Notes under the pieces: model-generated | What the model was told of the DNA's origin: nothing | What the model saw: the letters and a program-made list of their open reading frames with translations, nothing else | Database searches by the model: none | Source: Gilliamella sp. N-G2 | GTDB taxonomy: Bacteria > Pseudomonadota > Gammaproteobacteria > Enterobacterales > Orbaceae | Length of the DNA: 64,000 nucleotides | Direction: 5' to 3' | Assembly (NCBI RefSeq): GCF_002142215.1 | Contig: NZ_NAST01000004.1 | Span: forward strand, 62,001 to 126,000 | Program-made: the position numbers and the translations under genes | Shown here: positions 1 through 9,712 of the stretch, piece after piece | Position numbering within the stretch: position 1 is the first letter of the stretch | Layout: every line of letters starts with the position of its first letter

Positions 1-1126
1 GCACAACACAGCTATCAATTTCCCAACTTAAGTTGACAATATCACCCCAAGTTGGCATTCCTTTACGATAACGGTGTTCGTTTTGCAGTTGAGCAATAAT
101 AATCTGTCCACTTTGTAATTTAACATGGTAAATCGACAGATCACCTAAATAAGCAATTTCAACTACTTCACCCGTTGCAACATTGTAACCATTAGCAGGA
201 ATTTCATCACAAAGTTTAATTTTTTCCGGTCTTAATGCGACTTGAATTGGTACGCCTTCAACCGCCGGTGAATCGTAATCGACTTTTAATGGATGTTTAA
301 TCATCGGACAACTGATAATTAATCCATCTTCTAAGGTCTCTTGTAAAATGCCGTCAAAAACATTTACGGAACCAATAAATTCAGCACTATAACGGCTATT
401 TGGATGTTCATAAATCTCTTCAGGCTCACCTATCTGCACAAATTGGCCTTTATTCATAATCGCAATACGGCCAGCCATAGTCATCGCTTCTTCTTGATCA
501 TGAGTAACCATTACGCAGGTTGCCCCTACCTGTTCTAGAATGCTAACGACTTCAAGTTGCATTCGATCACGAAGTTGTTTGTCCAATGCGCCCATTGGTT
601 CGTCTAACAATAGTAATTTTGGTCTTTTCGCTAAGCTTCTGGCTAAAGCGACACGTTGTCTTTGACCTCCTGAAAGTTGATGAGGTTTACGTTTGCCAAA
701 CTGTTCCATATGCACAAGTGCCAACATCTCTTCAACTCTATGTTTAATTTCATTTTTATCTAATTTATCTTGTTTTAAACCAAAGGCAATATTTTGCTCA
801 ACCGTCATGTGAGGAAAAAGAGCATACGATTGAAACATCATATTAATTGGACGATTATAAGGTGGTACTTGTGATAAATCTTTCCCATCTAAAATAATTT
901 GTCCAGAAGTCGGTTGTTCAAAACCGGCAAGCATCCGTAATAATGTTGATTTACCACTACCAGAAGCACCTAATAAGGCAAAAATCTCTCCGGTATAAAT
1001 GGTTAAATTGACATCATCAACGGCATAATAATCATCATTAAAAACTTTGGTTAAATTTTTGATCTCCAATAATGGAGTTATCATCTTTTTTTTAGGCTGT
1101 ACCTGATTTGTTGTTTTATCGTTCAC
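1..1126 (-). CDS. potG: Putrescine ABC transporter ATP-binding protein PotG (3' end cut by window edge)
   Basis: Energises putrescine import as the cytoplasmic ATPase of a PotFGHI transporter. The reading frame shows a Walker A motif GASGSGKST near residues 53-61, the ABC signature LSGGQRQRVALARSLA, a Walker B LLLDEP followed by MGALDKQLR, and the His-switch VMVTHD. A TOBE-like C-terminal domain follows. The frame is still open at base 1 after DSCVV, which resembles the end of E. coli PotG, so only a few residues are missing. I chose a GTG start at 1126 because AGGA lies just upstream and the ATG at 1140 runs into a stop after five codons. It lies about 100 bases downstream of potF on the same strand; potH and potI would be expected beyond the left edge. 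Confidence 0.93.
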   Translation of the reverse strand, partial: MNDKTTNQVQPKKKMITPLLEIKNLTKVFNDDYYAVDDVNLTIYTGEIFALLGASGSGKSTLLRMLAGFEQPTSGQIILDGKDLSQVPPYNRPINMMFQSYALFPHMTVEQNIAFGLKQDKLDKNEIKHRVEEMLALVHMEQFGKRKPHQLSGGQRQRVALARSLAKRPKLLLLDEPMGALDKQLRDRMQLEVVSILEQVGATCVMVTHDQEEAMTMAGRIAIMNKGQFVQIGEPEEIYEHPNSRYSAEFIGSVNVFDGILQETLEDGLIISCPMIKHPLKVDYDSPAVEGVPIQVALRPEKIKLCDEIPANGYNVATGEVVEIAYLGDLSIYHVKLQSGQIIIAQLQNEHRYRKGMPTWGDIVNLSWEIDSCVV

Positions 1127-1227
1127 GCTTTTTTCCTCATAACAACAAGCCAAAAAAAACAAGACGGAAAGATTTTAAATCTCCCCGTCTAGAATATATA
1201 AGTCAATTAATTGACATTTTCAAACGG

Positions 1228-2337
1228 TTATTTACCCGTTTTCAGTTTTGTCCATGTGCGAGTAATCACACGTTCAAGTTTAGGCTCTTTCACCGTTAAA
1301 GTGAATAAATTTGCCATTACTTCTGGTTTTGGATAAACCGCTGGATCGTTTCTCACTTCAGGTTTAACAAACTTATCATTAGCAACTTTATTTGGACTAG
1401 CAAAGTTAACATCATTAGTCACCTGAGCTGCAATTTCTGGCTTCAAAATGAAGTTTAAAAATTCATGTGCTTCATCAGGATTAGCTGCATCTTTTGGAAT
1501 AGCAAGAGTATCAAAGAAAACCAATGCACCTTCTTTCGGGATGTTATAATTAATATGCACACCATTATTAGCTTCGTTAGCTCTGTCGCGTGCTTGTAAA
1601 ATATCGCCAGCCCAACCTAAAATCACACAAATATCGCCATTTGCTAAGTCAGTAATATATTGAGATGAATGGAAATAACGAATATTAGGTCTGACGTTTG
1701 CCAATACACCATAAGCAGCTTCTGTATAATCTTTAGCATCAGTACTGTTTGGATCTTTACCTAAATATTTAAGCGCACTAGCAAAGATTTCAGTTGGTGC
1801 ATCTAAGAATGCCACACCACAATCTTTAAGTTTTTCCATATTTTCAGGTTTAAAAACTAAATCCCAACTATCAACTGGGGCATTTTCACCAAGACGTTCT
1901 TTAACTTTATCAATGTTATAACCAATTCCCGTAGTCATCCATACATATGGGATTGCATACTTATTATCGGGATCATGGTTAGCCATTAACTTCATTAAAT
2001 TAGGATCAAGGTTATTCCAATTAGGCAATTTACTCTTATCTAATGGTAGATAGATATCAGCTTTGATCTGTCTAGCTAAAAAACTGTCAGAAGGAGAAAC
2101 CACATCGAAACCTGAATGACCGGCCATTAGTTTACCTTCAAGCGCTTCATTGGAATCATACACATCATAAACTAGTTTGATACCAGTTGATTTTTCAAAA
2201 TCAGAGATTGTACTATTACCAATTTGACCTGCCCAATTATAAAAATGCACGACACGGTCTTTTGCTATAGCAGATTGAGATAGTGCTAGTGATACACCAG
2301 CGATGATTGAAAGAATTGTTTTACGTTGAGTAAACAT
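1228..2337 (-). CDS. potF: Putrescine-binding periplasmic protein PotF
   Basis: Periplasmic solute receptor that hands putrescine to the PotGHI importer. The protein (about 369 residues from the ATG) opens with a charged n-region MFTQRK, a hydrophobic segment and a cleavage site near SAIAKD. The mature part begins RVVHFYNWAGQIG, typical of the PotF/PotD family, and contains DVVSPSDSFLARQ. Length matches E. coli PotF (about 370). Start is ambiguous: GTG codons at 2346 and 2343 are in frame and an AGGAG lies just upstream of them; I prefer the ATG at 2337 because it gives a normal signal peptide. First gene of a pot operon followed by potG. Confidence 0.93.
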   Translation of the reverse strand: MFTQRKTILSIIAGVSLALSQSAIAKDRVVHFYNWAGQIGNSTISDFEKSTGIKLVYDVYDSNEALEGKLMAGHSGFDVVSPSDSFLARQIKADIYLPLDKSKLPNWNNLDPNLMKLMANHDPDNKYAIPYVWMTTGIGYNIDKVKERLGENAPVDSWDLVFKPENMEKLKDCGVAFLDAPTEIFASALKYLGKDPNSTDAKDYTEAAYGVLANVRPNIRYFHSSQYITDLANGDICVILGWAGDILQARDRANEANNGVHINYNIPKEGALVFFDTLAIPKDAANPDEAHEFLNFILKPEIAAQVTNDVNFASPNKVANDKFVKPEVRNDPAVYPKPEVMANLFTLTVKEPKLERVITRTWTKLKTGK

Positions 2338-2649
2338 GCTCACCACTTCTCCTCTAGTTAGGGATATTACATGTTAGACACAAGCCCATTGTGAAATACA
2401 ACGGACCCCCAAATTTTACCATTATTATTGATTTAATAATATGGCGAAACCGAGGTAATCAGGCAATCACAAGTCATTAATATAATTAATGAACAAGTAG
2501 AGCTAACCTTGCATTACGTGGGATAAAATACCTTTTTTTTTACAGATGTCTACTTAAAAAATCAAATATTCAAAGATTAAGGATTGAGTGACTAGATTTT
2601 AATCAATCAACCCTTTATTAGCGAGCTATTAACAATTAATTTACTTTTT
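2338..2649. other. Intergenic region upstream of potF
   Basis: About 310 bases between the divergently placed starts and ends of potF and ecotin. It is AT-rich, has no convincing open frame, and must contain the potF promoter and the 3' end of the ecotin transcript. I see no clear terminator hairpin, riboswitch or operator. Confidence 0.5.
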
Positions 2650-3144
2650 TTATTCGGCGTTAGCTTGCAAAACTTTTGCTTCCGGTTGCCATATACGATA
2701 TTTAACAGTCACATCTTTTGGAACATAAAATACTAATGGTAAACGACTGTTATAATTTAATAAACCTAAATTATGATTGATTGTAACAAATTTATTCTCA
2801 TTAGTACTTTCAGGACAAGCCATCATAGTAGAGATGCTACCTTTAGCTTCTTCAACTACATAGTATGAGTAACCCCAACCTTTAAGCTCTTGTTCTTTAA
2901 CAATTCCACCTAAACTACGAGTATTACAATCCACATTCATCTCTTTACCAATTAGTATCTCTACTTTAGCGTTAGCTTCATCTTTTAAGTTTGGTAGATG
3001 AATGACATAACGAGTAGAGCCTGTTTTTGCATCGGGATATGGAGCAATTTCATTTAGTTTTTGTACAACTTGTGGAGCTTTTTGCGTATTTGCACAAGCT
3101 GATAATGCTACCCCCATCAATGCTAATAACATTAATTTTTTCAT
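2650..3144 (-). CDS. eco: Ecotin, serine protease inhibitor, with a lipoprotein signal
   Basis: Inhibitor of trypsin-fold serine proteases, acting outside the cytoplasm. After the leader the 164-residue protein follows ecotin throughout: IAPYPDA, VEILIGKEMNVDCN, LGG, GWGYSYYVV, STMMACP, NYNSRLPLVFYVP and VKYRIW. The reactive-loop STMMACP keeps the P1 Met of E. coli ecotin and both cysteines of the loop disulfide. The N-terminus MKKLMLLALMGVALSACAN ends in a lipobox LSAC with Ala at +2, predicting lipid attachment and outer-membrane sorting, whereas E. coli ecotin is a soluble periplasmic protein. A Shine-Dalgarno GGAG lies upstream of the ATG. It stands alone on its strand, divergent from the ydiK-like gene. 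Confidence 0.93.
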   Translation of the reverse strand: MKKLMLLALMGVALSACANTQKAPQVVQKLNEIAPYPDAKTGSTRYVIHLPNLKDEANAKVEILIGKEMNVDCNTRSLGGIVKEQELKGWGYSYYVVEEAKGSISTMMACPESTNENKFVTINHNLGLLNYNSRLPLVFYVPKDVTVKYRIWQPEAKVLQANAE

Positions 3145-3248
3145 TTTTATTTCTCCAGTAAAATTGTATAACTTAATACATCAACGTATGATTTTTAGAA
3201 TATAATGCGTATAATAACATTATTTAGATTAAAGAATTTGAGGTAAAA

Positions 3249-4301
3249 ATGCCAGCAGAAAAAAAAACTGATGACTTACTAAAACTAATTCTAAACTTAT
3301 TATTAATAGGTTTACTAATAATAGTAACTTATCGGGTAATTGAAGTATTTTTGTTTGGCTTTTTTTGGGCTGTGATGGTAGTTATTGCTACTTGGCCATT
3401 AATGATAAAAATCCAACAAAAACTGTTTAATAAACGATGGCTATCACTCTTAATCATGGCATTAATACTGGCATTTGTTTGTGTTATTCCTTTTATTCTT
3501 ATCATTAGTAGTGTGGCTCAAAATGGGCATTACCTCATAGAATGGGTTAGGACACTTTCTCATAGAGAATTACCCACTCTTGACTGGTTAATAAATATTC
3601 CAATGTTTGGTGAAGAACTTCATCAAAAATGGCTTGAAATAATTAAAACAGATGGTTCACAATTAATATCAGATATACAACCTTATATTGGCACAATGAT
3701 TGGTTGGCTTCTAGAGCAAGTAACTAATATTGGGGTTTTCATTTTTCATGCCTGTGTCATGATTATTTTTAGTCTATTACTATTTCTTAAAGGTGAAACT
3801 ATCACTAAATATGTTTATGTTTTAGCGAATCGTTTATCTAAAAAATATGGAACAACTACCGTAACATTAGCAGGTCAATCAATACGTGCGGTGGCATTAG
3901 GGGTAGTTGTAACAGCTATTACATTAGCATTAATTGGGGGAATAAGTTTTATCTTTACCAAAATGCCATTTCCTGGCATTTTAACGTTAATATTATTTAT
4001 CAGCTGTGTTGCTCAAATTGGGCCGGTTATTGTAATGTTAGGCTGTATAATTTGGCAATTTTGGTATGGTCATATTATATCGGGTATTGTATTAATTGTT
4101 GTTGCTATCATATTGACAACGCTTGATAGCGTAATGAGAGCATATTTAATTAAAAAAGGGGCAGATCTACCTTTCTTACTTATTCTATTTGGAGTAATTG
4201 GAGGTATTCTTTCTTTTGGTCTTATGGGATTATTTATTGGTCCTGTCGTACTAGCATTAAGCTATAAAATCATTCAAACTTGGGTTAATGAACAATCTTA
4301 A
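3249..4301 (+). CDS. ydiK: AI-2E family inner-membrane transporter, YdiK-like
   Basis: Polytopic inner-membrane protein of the AI-2E transporter (UPF0118) family; 350 residues with about eight hydrophobic segments. It follows E. coli YdiK closely, for example WAVMVVIATWP near residue 40, SIRAVALGVVVTA near residue 215, and the C-terminal GADLPFLLILFGVIGG and GLFIGPVVLA. The substrate of YdiK is not established, and homology to the AI-2 exporter TqsA does not prove autoinducer export. The start is supported by GAGG upstream (ttgaggtaaaaATG). Divergent from ecotin and followed in the same direction by pssA, 132 bases on. Confidence 0.85.
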   Translation: MPAEKKTDDLLKLILNLLLIGLLIIVTYRVIEVFLFGFFWAVMVVIATWPLMIKIQQKLFNKRWLSLLIMALILAFVCVIPFILIISSVAQNGHYLIEWVRTLSHRELPTLDWLINIPMFGEELHQKWLEIIKTDGSQLISDIQPYIGTMIGWLLEQVTNIGVFIFHACVMIIFSLLLFLKGETITKYVYVLANRLSKKYGTTTVTLAGQSIRAVALGVVVTAITLALIGGISFIFTKMPFPGILTLILFISCVAQIGPVIVMLGCIIWQFWYGHIISGIVLIVVAIILTTLDSVMRAYLIKKGADLPFLLILFGVIGGILSFGLMGLFIGPVVLALSYKIIQTWVNEQS

Positions 4302-4433
4302 ATATACGATTAATTGTTTGAATAAAAATAGATTAATCTAAACATAAGCTAACCTATGAAAAATAGGAGTGTTATGTTCTGACATAATTTATGATATTCT
4401 ATACTTTGTGTCAGTTTTAATGATATTTAAATC

Positions 4434-5789
4434 ATGCGAATACCATTTATAAAATATAACCATCAAAAACATCTAAATGAATTAGCTAAACTTCAGCAAA
4501 AAGCTGAAGAATACCAAATTGTATACGATCCTAAATCTTATAGAAATGCATTGCTTGAGCATATCAAAAAGGCTAAGCATCGCATCTATATTGTTGCACT
4601 TTATTTAGAAAAAGATGAAGGAGGTCGTGAAGTGCTTGATGCGCTTTACCAAGCCAAAGCAGCACGCCCCAATTTAGATATCAAGATTTTTGTTGATTGG
4701 CATCGAGCTCAGCGCGGGCGAATAGGTGAAGATAAAGCACAAACCAATGCACAATATTATTATGATTTGAAACAACAACATTCAAATGTCAATATCCCTA
4801 TTTATGGTGTACCAGTTAATCGACGAGAAGTACTTGGAGTACTACACTTAAAAGGATTCATAATTGACGATATAGTAATTTATAGTGGTGCTAGTATTAA
4901 TAATGTTTATTTACATAAACTTGATAAATATCGTTATGATCGATATCATTTTATCACTAATGAAGTTTTAGCTGATACTATGGTGAATTATGTTAATGAC
5001 AATTTTCTTCCACTTGAGGGGGTGCAACGCTTAGACGTTAATAAACATAAAACACGAAAAGAAATCAAACAGGAAATTAAAGCATTACGACAACATCTAA
5101 CCGATGCAAGTTACCAATATGTGGCAAATACAGATAACAATAAACTATCCATTTCTCCAATAGTCGGTTTAGGACGTAATAACCAACTCAATAAGATTAT
5201 TCACCATTTAATAAATATCACGGAACAAAAAATCACATTTTGTACTCCTTATTTTAATCTACCTAATATATTAGTGCGTGATATTATTCGCCTCTTAAGA
5301 AAAGGTAAACAAGTTGAAATCATTATTGGTGATAAAGTAGCTAATGACTTTTATATTCCTGAAGACCAACCTTTTAATATCTCGGGTGGATTACCCTATT
5401 TGTATGAAATTAATTTAAGGCGTTTTGTTGAACGTTTACAAAACTATATAGACAAACAACTGTTGACAATTAGGTTATGGAAAGATGAAGATCAAACTTA
5501 TCATTTAAAAGGTATTTGGGTTGATGATGAGTGGATGATGGTCACTGGTAATAACCTTAATCCAAGAGCTTGGCATTTAGATCTGGAAAATGCCATACTT
5601 GTACATGATCCTAAACATGAATTACAACAACAGATAAAACAAGAACTCACAACTATTCGTGAAAAAACGACAATAGTTACCCATTTCCAACAAATTCAAG
5701 CTAGCCAATTCTATCCAAAACATGTACATAAATTAATAAAACGTTTAAGTCGCATTAGAGTGGATAGAATTATTAAACGATTATTATAA
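4434..5789 (+). CDS. pssA: CDP-diacylglycerol-serine O-phosphatidyltransferase PssA
   Basis: Makes phosphatidylserine from CDP-diacylglycerol and serine, the committed step to phosphatidylethanolamine. It is the Gram-negative, phospholipase-D-type enzyme: two HKD motifs are visible, H138-x-K140-(x)4-D145 within LHLKGFIIDD and H357-x-K359-(x)4-D364 within YHLKGIWVDD. Length 451 equals E. coli PssA. The conserved IFVDWHRAQRGRIG lies before the first HKD motif. The C-terminus is basic, consistent with peripheral binding to ribosomes and acidic membrane. The ribosome binding site ahead of the ATG is weak. Confidence 0.95.
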   Translation: MRIPFIKYNHQKHLNELAKLQQKAEEYQIVYDPKSYRNALLEHIKKAKHRIYIVALYLEKDEGGREVLDALYQAKAARPNLDIKIFVDWHRAQRGRIGEDKAQTNAQYYYDLKQQHSNVNIPIYGVPVNRREVLGVLHLKGFIIDDIVIYSGASINNVYLHKLDKYRYDRYHFITNEVLADTMVNYVNDNFLPLEGVQRLDVNKHKTRKEIKQEIKALRQHLTDASYQYVANTDNNKLSISPIVGLGRNNQLNKIIHHLINITEQKITFCTPYFNLPNILVRDIIRLLRKGKQVEIIIGDKVANDFYIPEDQPFNISGGLPYLYEINLRRFVERLQNYIDKQLLTIRLWKDEDQTYHLKGIWVDDEWMMVTGNNLNPRAWHLDLENAILVHDPKHELQQQIKQELTTIREKTTIVTHFQQIQASQFYPKHVHKLIKRLSRIRVDRIIKRLL

Positions 5790-5857
5790 ATAAATTAATG
5801 TGATTTAAATAATTGAAAGCTATTTGTGATGTATTTACAAATAACTTATTGGCTAAA

Positions 5858-6829
5858 TTAAATTTTGTTTTGTTGTAAACTTAATATAGTTCTTGCGTTT
5901 GATGCACTTGTCGCAATGATATCAATCACCCCTGAACGTAGCGCACCTAAAATTGCCGTTGCTTTACTATTTTCCGAAGCAATAGCAATAACACAAGGAA
6001 TATTACGTAATTCGTCAATACTTAAGCCGATAACTCGATCATTCATGGTTGTATCGATTGGATTGCCATTTATATCAAAAAATCCATATCCGGCAATATC
6101 ACCAATCACACCTTGGTTTAATGTTGCATAGGTAACTTCTTGCGGAGTAAACCATCCCAATTGCACCATATAACAGTTTTCATTCATATCACCAATTCCA
6201 ACTAAAGCAATATCAGCTTTAGCCGCTCTTTCTAATGTATCTTTAATAACCCGATTTTGAATAAACGCACGTTTAAGCTCACTATTTTCCACATAAGCTG
6301 GTGCATACAAAGTTTCACTACTTGCACTAAATTTTCTTGCTAAACTTCGGCTAATATGGTCTGCATCAATAATTTCACCAACACGTTGAGTACCACCTAT
6401 ACCACAAATAAATTTACACTGTTTTTCAGGAAAAACACCAATATGACTAGCAATAGCAGCAACATTACGTCCTTGCCCCACAGCAACAGTCATACCATTT
6501 TTTAAAGTACTAGAGAGGTAATTCGATACCAGTGCGGCAACTTGTCTACGTTGCTCCTCTTCGTCTTGATGATCCAAAGCAATTAATGCTCGTTTTATAC
6601 CAAAATGATTAACAAATTGCTGTTCGATTTGAGAACTAAATACGGGATGATATTTAACACTTATTTCAACGATTCCTTCTGCCCTAGCTTTTTTTAGCAA
6701 ACGACCAACTTTAATGCGTGAAAGACCAAATCGCTGAGCGATTTCTTCTTGTGTTTGTTCATACTCATAGTATGCAACTGCAATTTCTGTAAGTAATTCC
6801 GACTCTTGTTTATCTTCAAATAAAACCAT
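5858..6829 (-). CDS. SorC/DeoR-type sugar-responsive transcriptional regulator
   Basis: Helix-turn-helix repressor or activator of the SorC family. The N-terminal HTH is TQEEIAQRFGLSRIKVGRLL (about residues 27-46), followed by a sugar-phosphate-binding domain of NagB/RpiA-like fold with VAVGQGRNVAAIASH, CGIGGTQR and ALVGIGDMN. Length 323 is typical. An in-frame TTG lies one codon upstream of the ATG, but AGG at 8 bases favours the ATG at 6829. No sugar operon adjoins it: its neighbours are pssA (convergent) and a small membrane gene. The target is therefore unknown. The degraded PTS cluster near 15.5-17 kb and tkt/talB are possible targets, but nothing here shows that. Confidence 0.85.
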   Translation of the reverse strand: MVLFEDKQESELLTEIAVAYYEYEQTQEEIAQRFGLSRIKVGRLLKKARAEGIVEISVKYHPVFSSQIEQQFVNHFGIKRALIALDHQDEEEQRRQVAALVSNYLSSTLKNGMTVAVGQGRNVAAIASHIGVFPEKQCKFICGIGGTQRVGEIIDADHISRSLARKFSASSETLYAPAYVENSELKRAFIQNRVIKDTLERAAKADIALVGIGDMNENCYMVQLGWFTPQEVTYATLNQGVIGDIAGYGFFDINGNPIDTTMNDRVIGLSIDELRNIPCVIAIASENSKATAILGALRSGVIDIIATSASNARTILSLQQNKI

Positions 6830-7117
6830 CAAGTTTACCTTTCAACACTGTAGTAACTTCTTGAGCGTTATGATAGATAGATAATATATTACAAAATCGT
6901 CTAGCATGCCATGGATTAAGACCAATAAATAATTCAATAAGATAAAATATGATATTTTATTAAGTTTGATAAGAATGGAACAAATATAAATGATTGGTTA
7001 TTTATGATAATAATGAGGAAATTTCAATTTATATTAAGCTAAAAAACCCCCCTTTCCTTAAAGTTTTTATCATTAAAAAATTAGCTGAACGAATTAAATA
7101 CCGATTAAGAACTGATA

Positions 7118-7459
7118 TTACTTTTCTATTGTTTTTTTCTTCCGTGTTTTTTGTTTAGTTAATTGTTTTTTTAAGCGCATTCTTGCTCTTGACTCAGCAA
7201 ATAACTGATCTCTTTCAGCTTTCTTCTGCAGCTTCTTTAGCTGTTCTTTTTTTTCCCATTGCTTAACCTTCCATGTTGACCATATTTTAAACACTTGCCA
7301 TAAAACAAAAAACAAAACTACGACAAATATTGCTGCGTACGAGTCAAAGGCAAATTTAGATCTTGATAGATTAACTAGTACAATATTACTAGCATATACA
7401 GGTGAGTACGTTAAAAACAATATAACAATAAATATAATTTTACAGCCAAATTTGTACAT
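7118..7459 (-). CDS. Small membrane protein with signal-like N-terminus and basic coiled-coil tail (unknown)
   Basis: I do not recognise this 113-residue protein. It starts with a hydrophobic segment (about residues 7-24, ending PVYASN, a plausible signal cleavage site), then a short extracytoplasmic stretch, a strong transmembrane segment (about 42-62, IFVVVLFFVLWQVF), and a Lys/Arg/Glu-rich tail of about 50 residues with coiled-coil character (KKEQLKKLQKKAERDQLF). This suggests an anchored protein with a basic cytoplasmic tail. The AAGGA upstream is 16 bases from the ATG, further than usual, but an in-frame stop excludes earlier starts. It lies downstream of the TonB receptor gene on the same strand, beyond a terminator. 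Confidence 0.5.
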   Translation of the reverse strand: MYKFGCKIIFIVILFLTYSPVYASNIVLVNLSRSKFAFDSYAAIFVVVLFFVLWQVFKIWSTWKVKQWEKKEQLKKLQKKAERDQLFAESRARMRLKKQLTKQKTRKKKTIEK

Positions 7460-7535
7460 AAATTAATTTAAAATCCTTTCTTAAATTATCATTACAAACA
7501 AACTATGATATCCTTTCGCAGCTAATTTTCAGTGT

Positions 7536-7563
7536 TAAAAAAGTGGCTATATTAATAGCCACT
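7536..7563 (-). terminator. Rho-independent terminator of the TonB receptor gene
   Basis: Inverted repeat AGTGGCTAT / ATAGCCACT with a 4-base loop, followed on the minus strand by six U residues (A run at 7537-7542). It lies 37 bases past the receptor stop codon. Confidence 0.85.
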
Positions 7564-7599
7564 CAATGGTTATAATAGTGTTATTATTAATTAAATTAA

Positions 7600-9588
7600 T
7601 TAGAAGTTAATTTCAGTACCAACAAAATAGCGACGACCTTCTAACGTTTTACCGAAGTCATCATTAGAAACATCTTTATCAAATAAGTTATAAATCCCAC
7701 CATAAATTTTAGCATTTTTATTTATTTGGAAAGAAGTACCTACATCCCAAAATGTATAACCGGCATAAGTTACGTATTTAACTATAGTTTCTCTTCCTTG
7801 TTTTACTCTTTTAGTCGCATGTTCTTGTCCGTAATATGCCATTTTCATCCATAAATCTAATTGTTGAGTTAGATTCCAATCAAGCTGAGTATTGAATTTT
7901 TGTTTAGGTGTACGATTTAGAGCTCTACCTTTGTTTTCACCAGATTTTTGTTCAGTTTTAGTCCAAGAATAGTTAGAACTTAACAAGAAATCAGTAAATA
8001 ATGGTGTTTTAAATGACAATTCAAAACCTTTTAATTCCGCTTTATCAACATTATCCCGCTCTTTAATAAAATCAAATCTCTTATTATAACTTTCTAATAA
8101 ACATGATTTTGATCTCGGATCGCCACTACAAATATAAGTTGACTCAATTTTATCCTTATATTTGGTATAAAATGCTGTCGCTGAAGCATCAATACCATAA
8201 TCATTGGTATAACCAATACCTATCTCAAAATTATCAGATTTTTCTGGTTTTAAATCTGGATTACCAAGAATAACTCCATCATACTCACTTCCTCCAGTTA
8301 CTTGTCCCCAATCCGTCACAACATAACGTAATTGCGGTGTAGCATAACCTGTTGAATAACCGCCTTTTAAAGTAAAGTTATCATCAATATTCCAGACACT
8401 ATAGATTCTTGGATTCCAGTTGTTACCATAGTTTTCATCTTTGTTATAACGTAAACCAGCTGTTATACTCCAGTTATCAAAGATTCTAATCTCATCTTCA
8501 GCAAACAGTGCATAATTCCAACGATCAATTTTTGTTATAGTTTTATCAAGTTGATTGCCTTTATCGTGTAGCTCTTGATAATTATATTTCCCCCCTACCG
8601 TTAACATATTAATGCTAAAAGGGATCGTAATACGAGAATCCACATCGGTATTACGAATTTTCATTTTTCTTTTAGGGTTATTATTTTCTTCATAAGCAAC
8701 AAATGATGTCGTCGATACATCACCAAATAAGCCATTATGCGTTAAAGCAAATGAATTTCGATGATTATCTCTTAAAAAATCACCTTGTTTTTTTGTTCTA
8801 GTTTTATTTGGAGTGGCCTTACTATTTTGTAATGATTTACCAAAATCTAGATCAAAATTTTGTGTTTCAGTTACATTTAAAGATAATTTACCGTTTAAAC
8901 TTCGCAATTTTTGGCCTGCATGACCATTTAAAAATTTATCTTCATGGCGATTAGAATATTGACCATATAATTGAATACCTAGAATATCATCAATAATCGG
9001 TCCCATCGTTGAAAAACTGCCTACATAGGTATTTTTTTCATCTGAACGATAAGGCATTATTGATTCGACTCTTAATCCACTATGCCAATTATTTGAGACC
9101 TTTTTAGTAATAATATTAACTACCCCCCCCATAGCATCAGAGCCATATAATGAGGACATCGGCCCACGAATAACTTCAATACGTTCAATAGCTGTTAGCG
9201 GAGGTAACCAACCTTGTTCAAAGCCAGAATTATCACCGTTCGGCCTAGTTTCACGAGTACTAACTTTTTTACCATCAATCATTAATAAAGTATATTTTGC
9301 ATCCATTCCACGAATGCTAATATCTTGACCATCACCACCTCCAGATACAGTAACACCAGGAATATCTTTAAGGGCATCGGTAACATCACGATAAGGTTTT
9401 TTACTAATTTCTTCCGGAGTGATCACCGAAATTGTCGCTGGAGCCTCTTTAATTTGTTGTGAAAATCCTGATGCTGTCACCACCATAGTATCAGTATTTT
9501 TATCATCAGCCGCCATAGCTAAACCAGATAATGATAATAAAATACTTGTATTTAAGACATGTGTAGCCAACTTAAACTTCGTATTCAT
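7600..9588 (-). CDS. TonB-dependent outer-membrane siderophore receptor, CirA/FepA type
   Basis: Outer-membrane gated channel for ferric siderophores, driven by TonB-ExbBD. The 662-residue protein has a signal peptide ending SGLAMA, a TonB box DTMVVTAS (residues 33-40), a plug domain (ISIRGMDAKYTLLMIDGKKV, IERIEVIRGPMSSLYGSDAM, GGVVNIITKK) and a beta-barrel ending in a strand with terminal Phe (RRYFVGTEINF). Length and plug sequence are closest to E. coli CirA (663), a catecholate receptor, but the external loops differ, so the ligand is not certain. It is divergent from a siderophore-binding lipoprotein gene, and two Fur-box-like sites lie between the two genes, so iron repression is likely. 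Confidence 0.93.
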   Translation of the reverse strand: MNTKFKLATHVLNTSILLSLSGLAMAADDKNTDTMVVTASGFSQQIKEAPATISVITPEEISKKPYRDVTDALKDIPGVTVSGGGDGQDISIRGMDAKYTLLMIDGKKVSTRETRPNGDNSGFEQGWLPPLTAIERIEVIRGPMSSLYGSDAMGGVVNIITKKVSNNWHSGLRVESIMPYRSDEKNTYVGSFSTMGPIIDDILGIQLYGQYSNRHEDKFLNGHAGQKLRSLNGKLSLNVTETQNFDLDFGKSLQNSKATPNKTRTKKQGDFLRDNHRNSFALTHNGLFGDVSTTSFVAYEENNNPKRKMKIRNTDVDSRITIPFSINMLTVGGKYNYQELHDKGNQLDKTITKIDRWNYALFAEDEIRIFDNWSITAGLRYNKDENYGNNWNPRIYSVWNIDDNFTLKGGYSTGYATPQLRYVVTDWGQVTGGSEYDGVILGNPDLKPEKSDNFEIGIGYTNDYGIDASATAFYTKYKDKIESTYICSGDPRSKSCLLESYNKRFDFIKERDNVDKAELKGFELSFKTPLFTDFLLSSNYSWTKTEQKSGENKGRALNRTPKQKFNTQLDWNLTQQLDLWMKMAYYGQEHATKRVKQGRETIVKYVTYAGYTFWDVGTSFQINKNAKIYGGIYNLFDKDVSNDDFGKTLEGRRYFVGTEINF

Positions 9589-9648
9589 TGATTTAACCCT
9601 ATTAATTATATTGATATTTTGCCAAACAAAGGGTCACAATAAACTATA

Positions 9649-9663
9649 TGAGAATAATTATCA
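9649..9663. promoter_or_regulatory. Fur box 1 in the divergent iron-uptake promoter region
   Basis: TGAGAATAATTATCA matches the 7-1-7 Fur consensus TGATAATNATTATCA with one mismatch. It lies 60 bases upstream of the receptor start and 88 bases from the lipoprotein start. Confidence 0.85.
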
Positions 9664-9712
9664 ATATCCTTACAAAAAATTATTTATTACTAGACAATCA
9701 TAATCCTTTAAA

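Noticed and set aside
5865-6131. Plus-strand open frame inside the SorC-type regulator
   Set aside because: Antisense shadow of a gene with a clear HTH and sugar-binding domain.
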